Positions 1 to 5,928 of a stretch of 8,443 bases of DNA are shown in pieces. The DNA is taken from assembly GCA_902494195.1 (NCBI GenBank), contig CABUSH010000043.1:1-8443 (forward strand). Direction: 5' to 3'. Positions within the stretch are counted from its first letter, which is position 1; every line of letters begins with the position of its first letter. The position numbers and the translations under genes are program-made. The notes under the pieces were generated by a model. It worked only from the letters and a program-made list of their open reading frames with translations. It was not told where the DNA came from and searched no databases. Origin of the DNA: an uncultured Collinsella sp. (lineage in GTDB: Bacteria > Actinomycetota > Coriobacteriia > Coriobacteriales > Coriobacteriaceae).

Positions 1-130
1 CGGCGGGCCCCTGCCCGTTAGCCCCACAATCTTTCCGCAGGACAGAAGGAGGCCCCGCCGCACGTAGTGCGCAGCGGGGCCTCCGACATGTCCGAGGACG
101 ATTGTGGGGCTAACGGGCAGGGGCCCGCCG
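1..130. repeat. Perfect 31-bp inverted repeat (1-31 / 100-130) with a nested hairpin
   Basis: Bases 1-31 are the exact reverse complement of bases 100-130, separated by 68 bases. Inside are a short pair (40-44 with 89-93) and the hairpin 48-84. The right arm ends 6 bases from the stop codon of the dehydrogenase gene. A perfect 31-bp arm is longer than a normal terminator needs. It could be an invertible element (inverton-like), terminal repeats of a tiny mobile element, or a fold-back artefact, because the left arm sits exactly at the edge of the window. The sequence alone does not decide between these. Confidence 0.85.
39..84 (-). terminator. Probable intrinsic terminator of the fucO-like gene
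   Basis: On the minus strand an 11-bp GC-rich stem (84-74 with 58-48) continues into a 5-bp stem (71-67 with 63-59) with a 3-base loop. It is followed by the moderately T-rich tail TTCTGTCCT (47-39). It lies about 50 bases beyond the stop codon of the dehydrogenase. The tail is weaker than a classic T-run, so termination is likely but not certain. The hairpin lies inside the 31-bp inverted repeat. Confidence 0.6.
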
Positions 131-136
131 AACCAG

Positions 137-1303
137 TTAGGCAGCCGGGCAGATTTTCTTGAAGAGCTCGATGACGTCGTCGAGCGTCGCCTCGCGCGGG
201 TTGCCCGGGAAGCAGGCGTCGGCCATGGCGTCCTTAGCCAGGACCTCGATCTCGTCGGCCTTCATGGCCTCGCAGACGTGCGGGATGTTCACGTCGGCAG
301 AGAGCTGCTTGACGGCGGCGATGGCGGCATCGGCAGCCTCGTCGGTGCTCATGCCCGTGGTGTCAACGCCCATGGCGACGGCGACCTTGGCCAGGCGCTC
401 GGCGCAAACCGGCTTGTTGAACTCCATGGCGATCGGCAGCAGCATGGCGCAGGCGACGCCGTGCGGGGTGTCGTAGTGAGCGGACAGGGTGTGAGCCATG
501 GCGTGGTCGATGCCCAAGCCAACATTGGAGAAGCCCATGCCGGCGACATACTGGCCAAGAGCCATGCCCTCGCGGCCGGAGCCGGGTTTACCGGACTTGG
601 CCTCGGCGACGGAGTCGCGCAGGTTCTCGCTGATCAGCTTAATGGCCTCAAAGTGGAACATGTCGGAGAGCTCCCAGGCGCCCTTGGTGGTGTAGCCCTC
701 GATAGCGTGGGTCAGAGCGTCCATGCCAGTGGAAGCGGTCAGGCCGGCGGGCATGGAAGCCATCATGTCGGGGTCGACGACGGCGACCTCGGGGGCGTCG
801 TTGGTGTCGACGCACACGAACTTGCGGACCTTCTCGGGGTCGGTGATGACGTAGTTGATGGTCACCTCAGCGGCGGTACCGGCGGTCGTCGGCACGGCGA
901 TGGTGAACACGGCGTGGTTCTTAGTCGGAGCAACGCCCTCGAGGCTACGGACATCGGCGAACTCGGGGTTGTTGATGATGATGCCGATGGCCTTGGCGGT
1001 GTCCATGGAGGAGCCGCCACCGATGGTCACGATAGCGTCAGCTTCGGCGGCCTTGAAGGCCTCGACGCCGTCCTTGACGTTCTGGATCGTGGGGTTGGGC
1101 TTAATCTCGGAGTAGAGGCTCCAAGCGATGCCGGCGGCGTCGAGCTCGTCGGTCACTTTGGCGGTAACGCCAAACTTGACCAGGTCGGGGTCGGAGCAGA
1201 CGAAGATCTTCTTGTAGCCGCGACGCTGGAGCTCACCGGGGATCTCCTTGATGGCGCCGGAACCATGATAAGAGATGGTATTGAGAACGAAACGATTAGC
1301 CAT
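137..1303 (-). CDS. fucO: Iron-containing alcohol dehydrogenase, lactaldehyde reductase (1,2-propanediol oxidoreductase) type
   Basis: The protein has 388 aa, close to the ~382 aa of E. coli FucO, which reduces L-lactaldehyde to 1,2-propanediol with NADH during anaerobic fucose or rhamnose breakdown in the cytoplasm. Visible features are the dinucleotide-binding GGGSSMD (95-101), PTTAGTAAEVTINYVIT (138-154) and metal ligands by family position: D195 and H199 in MDALTHAIEGY, H267, and H281 in YDTPHG. H271 is also conserved. FucO-like stretches such as NNPEFADVRSLEG and GQYVAGMGFSNVGLG support FucO over generic alcohol or butanol dehydrogenases. The ATG at 1303 is chosen because GGGAGG lies 6 bases before it; an in-frame extension to 1345 lacks family similarity. 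No other fucose genes are visible, so the substrate is inferred. A LacI-type palindrome upstream suggests sugar-responsive control. Confidence 0.9.
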   Translation of the reverse strand: MANRFVLNTISYHGSGAIKEIPGELQRRGYKKIFVCSDPDLVKFGVTAKVTDELDAAGIAWSLYSEIKPNPTIQNVKDGVEAFKAAEADAIVTIGGGSSMDTAKAIGIIINNPEFADVRSLEGVAPTKNHAVFTIAVPTTAGTAAEVTINYVITDPEKVRKFVCVDTNDAPEVAVVDPDMMASMPAGLTASTGMDALTHAIEGYTTKGAWELSDMFHFEAIKLISENLRDSVAEAKSGKPGSGREGMALGQYVAGMGFSNVGLGIDHAMAHTLSAHYDTPHGVACAMLLPIAMEFNKPVCAERLAKVAVAMGVDTTGMSTDEAADAAIAAVKQLSADVNIPHVCEAMKADEIEVLAKDAMADACFPGNPREATLDDVIELFKKICPAA

Positions 1304-1402
1304 TGATAGCCTCCCATCGTGTGCGGGGCACCCATTACGCCCCACGCTATGAGTCCCATCCTAACGCTTTTGAAACAAAAAACACGTGAGAACATCAAAA
1401 GT

Positions 1403-1418
1403 GTTAAAGCGTTTCAAC
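1403..1418 (-). promoter_or_regulatory. Candidate LacI-family operator upstream of fucO-like gene
   Basis: The 16-base imperfect palindrome GTTGAAACGCTTTAAC (minus strand) is centred on CpG at 1410-1411; 12 of 16 bases match its own reverse complement. A central CG flanked by AAA and TTT is the usual shape of LacI/GalR/CcpA-type operators. A further AACGCTTT occurs on the plus strand near 1364-1371. The site lies about 100 bases before the dehydrogenase start, in the only intergenic stretch that can hold its promoter. No convincing -35/-10 pair was found. The regulator is not in the window. Confidence 0.45.
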
Positions 1419-1425
1419 AGATGAT

Positions 1426-1463
1426 GAAAAATATTGCGGCAAAGGGACAGCCCCTTTGCCGCA
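1426..1463 (-). terminator. Intrinsic terminator of the DUF1275 gene
   Basis: A perfect 12-bp stem (1463-1452 with 1446-1435) with a 5-base loop is followed on the minus strand by ATATTTTTC. It starts 5 bases beyond the TAA stop of the DUF1275 gene. Stem, loop and T-run make this the clearest terminator in the window. It separates the DUF1275 transcript from the dehydrogenase gene read in the same direction. Confidence 0.85.
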
Positions 1464-1468
1464 TTCGG

Positions 1469-2185
1469 TTACTTTCGGCAGCCCTCTTTCCAAGCCTCGG
1501 CCGCAACCTTCCAGCGTAAGCGCAAGTCGCGTTCACGGTCGATGAACATGATGGCAAACGCGACAAACAGCAGCAAGCTCGCCACGACGATGGCGTGCAG
1601 GCCCATGCGCTCAATACACCAGTTGCCCAACACGGCGCCAAACACAAAGGTAAAGATCACGCCAAAGTACAGCAGGCCGTTTTCCAAAAAGCCACGCCTA
1701 TGGGTGATGATGTAATCGTCCACGTTTTGCAGCGCGTTGCGCAAGTTGCCGATGCACATGGTCGTAGCGATGCCGTGACCGTGGATCTTGCGGAAGCTCT
1801 CGACCTGCATGCCGCAGGCAAACGAGGTGAGGCAGTTGGCGAGCAGGTTGAAATTGCCGCCCGGGATAAAGCTCACGCCCAGCAAGATGACGGCTTCAAA
1901 GAACACCGTCACCTGACGCCAGTGGATCACGCTGCCAAACCGCTCGTGTACCAGATCGGCAAGCATGATACCCACGGCAAACGACACCACAGGGAAGAAG
2001 TAGCGCCCCGCAAGTGCCCAGTTGCCCTCCGAGATGCTCACGCCCACGAGCAGGATGTTGCCCGTCTGTGCGTTGGCGAAAACATGGTCGCGCCCAATGT
2101 ACGAATACACGTCCATAAAGCCACCGGCGAGCGCCAAGATGATGCCCAGCTCAATAGACTCCGATATCTGTTTGGCACGCTGCAT
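1469..2185 (-). CDS. DUF1275 (YoaK-like) membrane protein
   Basis: The 238-aa polytopic inner-membrane protein belongs to the DUF1275/YoaK family, whose function is not established. The family's conserved N-terminal segment is present: AGGFMDVYSYI followed by FANAQTGNILLVG (20-48), with the usual Asn-Ala-Gln-Thr-Gly-Asn core. The second conserved stretch, CGMQVESFRKIHGHGIATTM then GNLRNAL (124-152), is also present. Hydrophobic segments near 11-29, 40-58, 62-80, 94-122, 168-190 and 197-216 fit about six membrane spans. The basic tail (217-238) would be cytoplasmic. The ATG at 2185 follows AAGGAGG by about 10 bases; the open frame upstream to 2416 looks non-coding. The gene is divergent from the YgiQ gene, ends at its own terminator and is probably monocistronic. 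I saw no clear promoter hexamers for it. Confidence 0.88.
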   Translation of the reverse strand: MQRAKQISESIELGIILALAGGFMDVYSYIGRDHVFANAQTGNILLVGVSISEGNWALAGRYFFPVVSFAVGIMLADLVHERFGSVIHWRQVTVFFEAVILLGVSFIPGGNFNLLANCLTSFACGMQVESFRKIHGHGIATTMCIGNLRNALQNVDDYIITHRRGFLENGLLYFGVIFTFVFGAVLGNWCIERMGLHAIVVASLLLFVAFAIMFIDRERDLRLRWKVAAEAWKEGCRK

Positions 2186-2363
2186 CGTCGTGCATCCTCC
2201 TTGTTGACGACTCTCTCGTGCGTTGGCGGAAACATAGCCGCCGTTCATACTGTAACCCATTGACAACATGGCGTGCGCGCGAGACGGCTTCCCCAGCGCG
2301 CAGATACACAGTCTGGAAACAAACGGCGGGCTCGGCGCCGACGCCCGACGCCTCGTGTACTCC

Positions 2364-2398
2364 ACCAGTCTTTTTAGCCCCGTCCCAAAAAGACTGGT
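2364..2398. repeat. 12-bp-stem palindrome in the divergent intergenic region
   Basis: Bases 2364-2375 (ACCAGTCTTTTT) pair perfectly with 2387-2398, leaving an 11-base loop AGCCCCGTCCC. No T-run follows on either side, so it is not a standard terminator. It directly abuts the putative -10 of the YgiQ gene, covering roughly the -35 to -12 interval, where an operator would act. It could equally be a REP-like intergenic palindrome: its minus-strand loop reads GGGACGGGGC, and GGGACGG also occurs in the repeat copy at 5532-5573. Confidence 0.6.
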
Positions 2399-2431
2399 TA
2401 CAATTACGTGCAGCATACTAACAACGGGAGG
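2399..2431 (+). promoter_or_regulatory. Putative -10 box and ribosome binding site of the YgiQ gene
   Basis: TACAAT at 2399-2404 matches the TATAAT consensus at five of six bases and would place the transcript start near 2411, about 25 bases before the GTG. GGGAGG at 2426-2431 lies four bases before the GTG at 2436. No good -35 is seen at 16-18 bases; that position is occupied by the palindrome. The ribosome binding site is strong, the promoter tentative. Confidence 0.4.
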
Positions 2432-2435
2432 AATC

Positions 2436-4571
2436 GTGGCAAAAAAGCCCCAGGACGCTCAGCACAACCAGCACGGCAAGCATGCCCAGCGCGGCCAGCA
2501 GCAAAAGCGTGGCGGCAAGGCCCAGGGTGGCCACGCCACTCATACCCCGGCAGCACCCGCCCGCCCCTGGCGTCCGGGCCGCGACAAGTTCCTCCCCGTC
2601 AGCCGCGCCGACATGGATGCACGCGGTTGGGACCAGTGCGACTTCGTCTACATCTGCGGCGACGCCTACGTGGACCACCCCAGCTTTGGCATGGCCATCA
2701 TCAGCCGCATACTCGACGCGCACGGCTACAAAGTGGGCATCATCTGTCAGCCCGACTGGACCGACCCCGCCAGCATCAGCGTACTCGGCGAGCCGCGCCT
2801 GGGCTTTCTCGTCAGCGCCGGCAACATGGACTCCATGGTCAACCACTATTCGGTGACCAAGCACCGCCGCCACACCGACGCCTATACTCCCGGTGGCGAG
2901 GAGGGGCACCGCCCCAATCGTGCCGTCACGGTCTACGGCAACCTCATCCGCCAGACGTTCAAGGACGCTCCCATCATCATCGGCGGCATCGAGGCGAGCC
3001 TGCGCCGTCTGGCCCACTACGACTACTGGCAGGACAAGCTCAAGCGCTCGGTACTGCTCGACTCGGGCGCCGACATCCTCATCTACGGCATGGGCGAGCA
3101 CGCGATCGTCGAGATCGCCGACGCGCTCGACGCGGGACTGCCCGTCGATCAGATCACCTATATCAACGGCACCGTCTACCGCACCGGCTCGCTCGACGAG
3201 GTCTACGATTACGATCTGCTGCCCAGCTGGGACGACCTTGCCGCCGATAAGCTCAACTACGCGCGTAGCTTTAACGTGCAGCAGCAAAACATGGACCCCA
3301 TCACCGGGCATCGCCTGGTAGAACCCTACCCCAACAGCGTCTATGTGGTGCAGAACCCGCCGTCGGCGACGCTCACCACGGACGAGATGGACGAGGTGGC
3401 CGAGCTCCCCTACGCACGCGATTGGCATCCTGACTACGACGCGGCAGGCGGCGTGCCGGCCTTTGCCGAGATCAAGTTTTCCATTAGCTCCAACCGCGGC
3501 TGTTTTGGCGAGTGCTCGTTTTGCGCGCTGACCTTCCACCAGGGCCGCGTGTTGCAGATGCGCAGCCACGACTCGATCATGCGCGAAGCCGAGCTGCTCA
3601 CGCGCGATCCTGAGTTTAAGGGCTATATCAACGACGTGGGCGGCCCGACGGCAAACTTTAGCCGCCCGGCCTGCGACAAGCAGCTCAAGCACGGCGTGTG
3701 CAAGAACAAGCGCTGCCTGTGGCCGAGTGTGTGCAAGAACATGGTGGTCGACGAGAGCGGCTACACGCAGCTGTTGCGCGACCTGCGCCAGCTGCCGGGC
3801 GTCAAAAAGGTCTTCGTCCGCAGCGGCATCCGCTTTGACTACACCATGGCCGACGCCTCGGACGAGTTTTTGCGCGAGCTGCTGGAGCACCATGTCTCGG
3901 GCCAGCTGCGCGTAGCGCCCGAGCACGTAAGCGACGCGGTGCTGTCCGTGATGGGCAAGCCGAGCCGCGCCGTCTACGACGCGTTCTGCCGTAAATTTGA
4001 GCGCCTGAACCGCGAATACGGACTCAAGCAGTATGTGGTGCCATACCTGATCTCGAGCCACCCCGGTTCAACGATGAAGGAAGCTGTGGACCTTGCCGAG
4101 GCCGTGCGCGACATGGGCTACATGCCCGAACAGGTGCAGGATTTCTACCCCACCCCGTCCACCATGTCGACCTGTATGTACTACACTGGCGTGGATCCGC
4201 GCACCATGCAGCCGATCTATGTGGCCCGCGACCCGCACGAAAAGGCCATGCAGCGCGCGCTCATCCAATATCGCAAGCCCGAGAACTACAAGCTCGTGCG
4301 CGAGGCACTGGAGAAGGCCGGCCGCCGCGACCTGATCGGCTACACCAAGCATTGCCTGATTCGCCCCGTGCCCCCGCGCCCGGGCGAGACATCTGCTGGC
4401 GGTGGGCATGGCACCGGCAAGAAGGGCGGCAAACCGCATGGCGGCGGCGCTGGCAAAGGGCCCAAGGGCAGCAAGGGACACGGCGGCATGTCGCGCGCGC
4501 AAAACACCGCAGGCCGCAATCGCGCGGCCCAGGGACGGCAGGGCGCCAACGGAGGCGGACGTCGCAACTAG
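2436..4571 (+). CDS. YgiQ family (UPF0313) radical SAM protein
   Basis: The 711-aa protein is close to E. coli YgiQ (about 739 aa), whose reaction is unknown. The order is a basic, Gln/His/Gly-rich lead (1-45), the YgiQ N-terminal domain (KFLPVS at 51, CGDAYVDHPSFG at 74-85, IIIGGIEASLRR, YDYWQDK), a radical SAM core with C356-x3-C360-x2-C363 in GCFGECSFCALTFHQGR, and the C-terminal domain with QVQDFYPTPST (566 on) and MYYTG. The CxxxCxxC cysteines should bind the SAM-cleaving 4Fe-4S cluster. A second, family-conserved set, C413-x8-C422-x4-C427-x5-C433, may hold another metal site. Residues 650-711 form a Gly/Lys/Arg-rich, probably disordered tail. GTG 2436 is chosen for its GGGAGG site and the MAKKPQ start; the frame is open to 2268 but looks non-coding there. 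The gene is probably monocistronic and its stop overlaps that of the convergent CPBP gene. Confidence 0.93.
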   Translation: MAKKPQDAQHNQHGKHAQRGQQQKRGGKAQGGHATHTPAAPARPWRPGRDKFLPVSRADMDARGWDQCDFVYICGDAYVDHPSFGMAIISRILDAHGYKVGIICQPDWTDPASISVLGEPRLGFLVSAGNMDSMVNHYSVTKHRRHTDAYTPGGEEGHRPNRAVTVYGNLIRQTFKDAPIIIGGIEASLRRLAHYDYWQDKLKRSVLLDSGADILIYGMGEHAIVEIADALDAGLPVDQITYINGTVYRTGSLDEVYDYDLLPSWDDLAADKLNYARSFNVQQQNMDPITGHRLVEPYPNSVYVVQNPPSATLTTDEMDEVAELPYARDWHPDYDAAGGVPAFAEIKFSISSNRGCFGECSFCALTFHQGRVLQMRSHDSIMREAELLTRDPEFKGYINDVGGPTANFSRPACDKQLKHGVCKNKRCLWPSVCKNMVVDESGYTQLLRDLRQLPGVKKVFVRSGIRFDYTMADASDEFLRELLEHHVSGQLRVAPEHVSDAVLSVMGKPSRAVYDAFCRKFERLNREYGLKQYVVPYLISSHPGSTMKEAVDLAEAVRDMGYMPEQVQDFYPTPSTMSTCMYYTGVDPRTMQPIYVARDPHEKAMQRALIQYRKPENYKLVREALEKAGRRDLIGYTKHCLIRPVPPRPGETSAGGGHGTGKKGGKPHGGGAGKGPKGSKGHGGMSRAQNTAGRNRAAQGRQGANGGGRRN

Positions 4572-5479
4572 GGCAGCGGTGCGCTCGCTGCGTCCATCCC
4601 ACACGCGTGGCGCAGCGAGCGCATTGCCTCAACGAGGATGACGCCGGCGATAGCGACCGTAATTGCCACGTCGAACGGCGTGTTCACAAACCAGAGCAAC
4701 GTCATGAGATACGACCCGGCATTAAAGGCAAAGTGCAGCAGAATCGTGTAGCGGAGCTTTCCGGTCGTCACGAGCACCCAACCAAAAATGAGGCCGGCGG
4801 CGCCCGCATAGCAGCCCTGTACCCAGTTCATGTGCATAAAACCAAAGATGGCAGCCTGCAGCACGATAGCCGCAGCGATGCCCCAGGTACTCGGGGCCGC
4901 CCAGGGCACCATGGCGCCGTCCTGCGCGTTCGCACGACGCCGGCGCTTCCAAAGTGGGCGGCACTGCGGGTTAAACGCTCGGAGCGAAAACTCAAAAATG
5001 ATGCCGCGCACCAGCAGCTCTTCACAAAATGGGGCACCGAGCACCGTAGTCAGGACGGCGAGATAGCTGGTGTCGCCCATGCCTGTTTCCTCGACAAGCT
5101 CGCTGTAATCGGCCGCAGCCTCGGGCAACAGCGACAGCACGGCGTCGGTCACGTAGCCAACGACCACCTGCAGGGCCAGGCCAATCACGATAACGCAGGC
5201 GATGCGTTTCCACGCCCCACGCGCTCCCCCGCCGAGCGGATGCGCGCTTTGCCGGCGTGCCATAAACGAACGCGGCCACAGATAACGCCACCACAGCAGC
5301 GCCATCAAAAACGATGCCGTCTGCGCGACGGCCTGAAGCAATTGAATGTCGAGGTCATCAATCGAAAAGCCCATGAACACCGATGCGACGCCAAGGGCGG
5401 AGAACAAAACGACGCTCAGGGCAATATCGGCAGCGACGACGCCAAAACAGGCAAGCGCCCAAATCATCGCATTGAGCAT
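4568..5479 (-). CDS. CPBP family intramembrane glutamic endopeptidase (CAAX/Abi-type)
   Basis: The 303-aa polytopic membrane protein carries the three CPBP motifs. Motif 1 is EELLVRG with E153, E154 and R158, motif 2 is FGFMH with H216, and motif 3 is HFAFNAG with H249 and N253. These residues form the intramembrane glutamate protease site in the Rce1/Abi family. Hydrophobic stretches near 5-38, 48-66, 92-117, 138-150, 199-215, 223-238, 245-264 and 269-285 indicate about eight spans. Prokaryotic members serve in bacteriocin immunity, regulated proteolysis or unknown roles; nothing here identifies the substrate, and no bacteriocin gene is seen. The ATG at 5479 has GAGGAGG five bases upstream; the frame extends to 5539 through a repeat and is not preferred. 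A basic loop (169-186) is probably cytoplasmic. The stop shares CTAG with the YgiQ stop. Confidence 0.88.
   Translation of the reverse strand: MLNAMIWALACFGVVAADIALSVVLFSALGVASVFMGFSIDDLDIQLLQAVAQTASFLMALLWWRYLWPRSFMARRQSAHPLGGGARGAWKRIACVIVIGLALQVVVGYVTDAVLSLLPEAAADYSELVEETGMGDTSYLAVLTTVLGAPFCEELLVRGIIFEFSLRAFNPQCRPLWKRRRRANAQDGAMVPWAAPSTWGIAAAIVLQAAIFGFMHMNWVQGCYAGAAGLIFGWVLVTTGKLRYTILLHFAFNAGSYLMTLLWFVNTPFDVAITVAIAGVILVEAMRSLRHACGMDAASAPLP
4580..4623. terminator. 13-bp-stem hairpin at the convergent gene ends, possible terminator
   Basis: Bases 4580-4592 (TGCGCTCGCTGCG) pair perfectly with 4611-4623; a 4-bp inner pair (4599-4602 with 4607-4610) tightens the 18-base loop. It starts 9 bases after the YgiQ stop and lies within the last codons of the convergent CPBP gene. 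Neither side has a T-run, so it would be a weak or factor-assisted terminator for YgiQ, or a 3'-end stabilising structure. Confidence 0.5.
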
Positions 5480-5531
5480 GCCAACCTCCTCAAAACCGTT
5501 CCCTAGTTCTACCACAACTCGGCAGAGAGCT

Positions 5532-5573
5532 GATCCCATGGGGACGGAGGAAAACGGATCACTTATTGATGAG
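5532..5573. repeat. Interspersed ~42-bp repeat, copy A
   Basis: The first 30 bases, starting GATCCCATGGGGACGG, match copy B (5929-5971) at 27 positions, and similarity continues weakly to GAG at the end. Read on the minus strand it starts the arm TGATCC that can pair with GGATCA at the other end, around a pyrimidine-rich centre, as in REP-type palindromic elements. It covers the stop codon of the small antitoxin gene and lies between that gene and the CPBP gene. Confidence 0.75.
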
Positions 5574-5763
5574 AATCGGGCGCAGTGCCAAAAGCCCCGT
5601 TGGGCGAGATGTCAAACGGGAAGGTGCCGCAGCGATTGAACGCGGCGATAAACATGCGGATGGCGTTGGACGGCGTGGTGCCCACGAGCTGGGTTGCCGC
5701 CGCGAAGGCTGCCTTCTCCTCGGGCAAGACCTTCGCGACTACGGGGGTCATGTGTTCTGCCAT
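5563..5763 (-). CDS. DinJ/RelB-like type II antitoxin, apparently without a toxin
   Basis: This 66-aa protein resembles the N-terminal and middle part of RelB/DinJ antitoxins. It has a short beta strand (TPVVAKVL, 6-13), a charged helix (PEEKAAFAAATQLVG, 14-28), then TTPSNAIRMFIAAFNRCGTFPFDIS (29-53), matching the family pattern of a Ser/Thr-Pro-Ser-x-Ala-Ile turn, a helix and a G-x-(L/F)-PF end. The family forms ribbon-helix-helix dimers that bind their own promoter and neutralise a YafQ/RelE toxin. It is shorter than the usual ~85-95 aa, and its tail SPNGAFGTAPDSHQ ends inside repeat copy A. No toxin frame follows; the next gene downstream is the CPBP protease. The ATG at 5763 follows AAGGAAG by about 7 bases. 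It could be an orphan regulator, a decoy antitoxin, or a decayed toxin-antitoxin pair. Confidence 0.7.
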   Translation of the reverse strand: MAEHMTPVVAKVLPEEKAAFAAATQLVGTTPSNAIRMFIAAFNRCGTFPFDISPNGAFGTAPDSHQ

Positions 5764-5798
5764 GGCGCTTCCTTTTTGAAACGACGGTAGTGCGGATA

Positions 5799-5855
5799 GA
5801 TGCGGGCCACGCGGCTGGGCGACGGGCTGTGAAGGCAACCCGATTGGCCCGCATC
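5799..5855 (-). promoter_or_regulatory. Leader hairpin upstream of the antitoxin-like gene
   Basis: GATGCGGGCCA (5799-5809) pairs perfectly with 5845-5855 over 11 bp, with a 35-base loop that has a further 4-bp pair (5823-5826 with 5839-5842). It lies 36 bases before the start codon, between the 10-bp tandem repeats and the ribosome binding site, so it would be transcribed in the leader. No T-run follows on the minus strand, which argues against an attenuator terminator. Confidence 0.5.
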
Positions 5856-5875
5856 CGGAGTTTGTTTCTGCGGCG

Positions 5876-5922
5876 TTGGTATTACTTGGTATTCCTAAGT
5901 ATTACCCCGCGGACAGAATACC
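5876..5922 (-). promoter_or_regulatory. Three 10-bp tandem repeats plus an inverted unit, likely operator
   Basis: On the plus strand TTGGTATTAC (5876-5885), TTGGTATTCC (5886-5895) and TAAGTATTAC (5896-5905) are exactly head to tail, and an inverted unit GAATACC follows at 5916-5922. The AT-rich block stands out from GC-rich surroundings. One repeat per DNA turn is the arrangement expected for cooperatively bound dimers such as ribbon-helix-helix proteins. It lies 113-160 bases upstream of the antitoxin-like gene and may be its promoter/operator. Confidence 0.5.
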
Positions 5923-5928
5923 ACACCC

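Noticed and set aside
104..1306. 400-aa open frame on the plus strand opposite the fucO-like gene
   Set aside because: It is the antisense of a well-recognised dehydrogenase; its His/Gly/Asp/Val-rich composition is the expected product of reading GC-rich codons backwards, with no family resemblance.
2260..2265. TTGACA as a -35 box for a plus-strand promoter
   Set aside because: No -10-like hexamer lies 16-18 bases downstream, and the nearest gene start is 170 bases away.
2268..2435. N-terminal extension of the YgiQ protein to an ATG at 2268
   Set aside because: The extension has no family similarity, would cross the palindrome and the putative -10, and has no ribosome binding site; GTG 2436 has GGGAGG.
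2418..4061. 547-aa open frame on the minus strand opposite the YgiQ gene
   Set aside because: The plus strand holds clear radical SAM motifs; the antisense frame has Val/Ala/Asp/His-rich shadow composition and no motif or ribosome binding site.
5480..5562. A toxin gene partner downstream of the DinJ-like antitoxin
   Set aside because: The 83 bases to the CPBP start hold repeat A and a ribosome binding site but no frame resembling RelE, YafQ or any other toxin.
5876..5905. Tandem repeats as a CRISPR array
   Set aside because: The units are only 10 bases long, with no spacers and no cas genes nearby.
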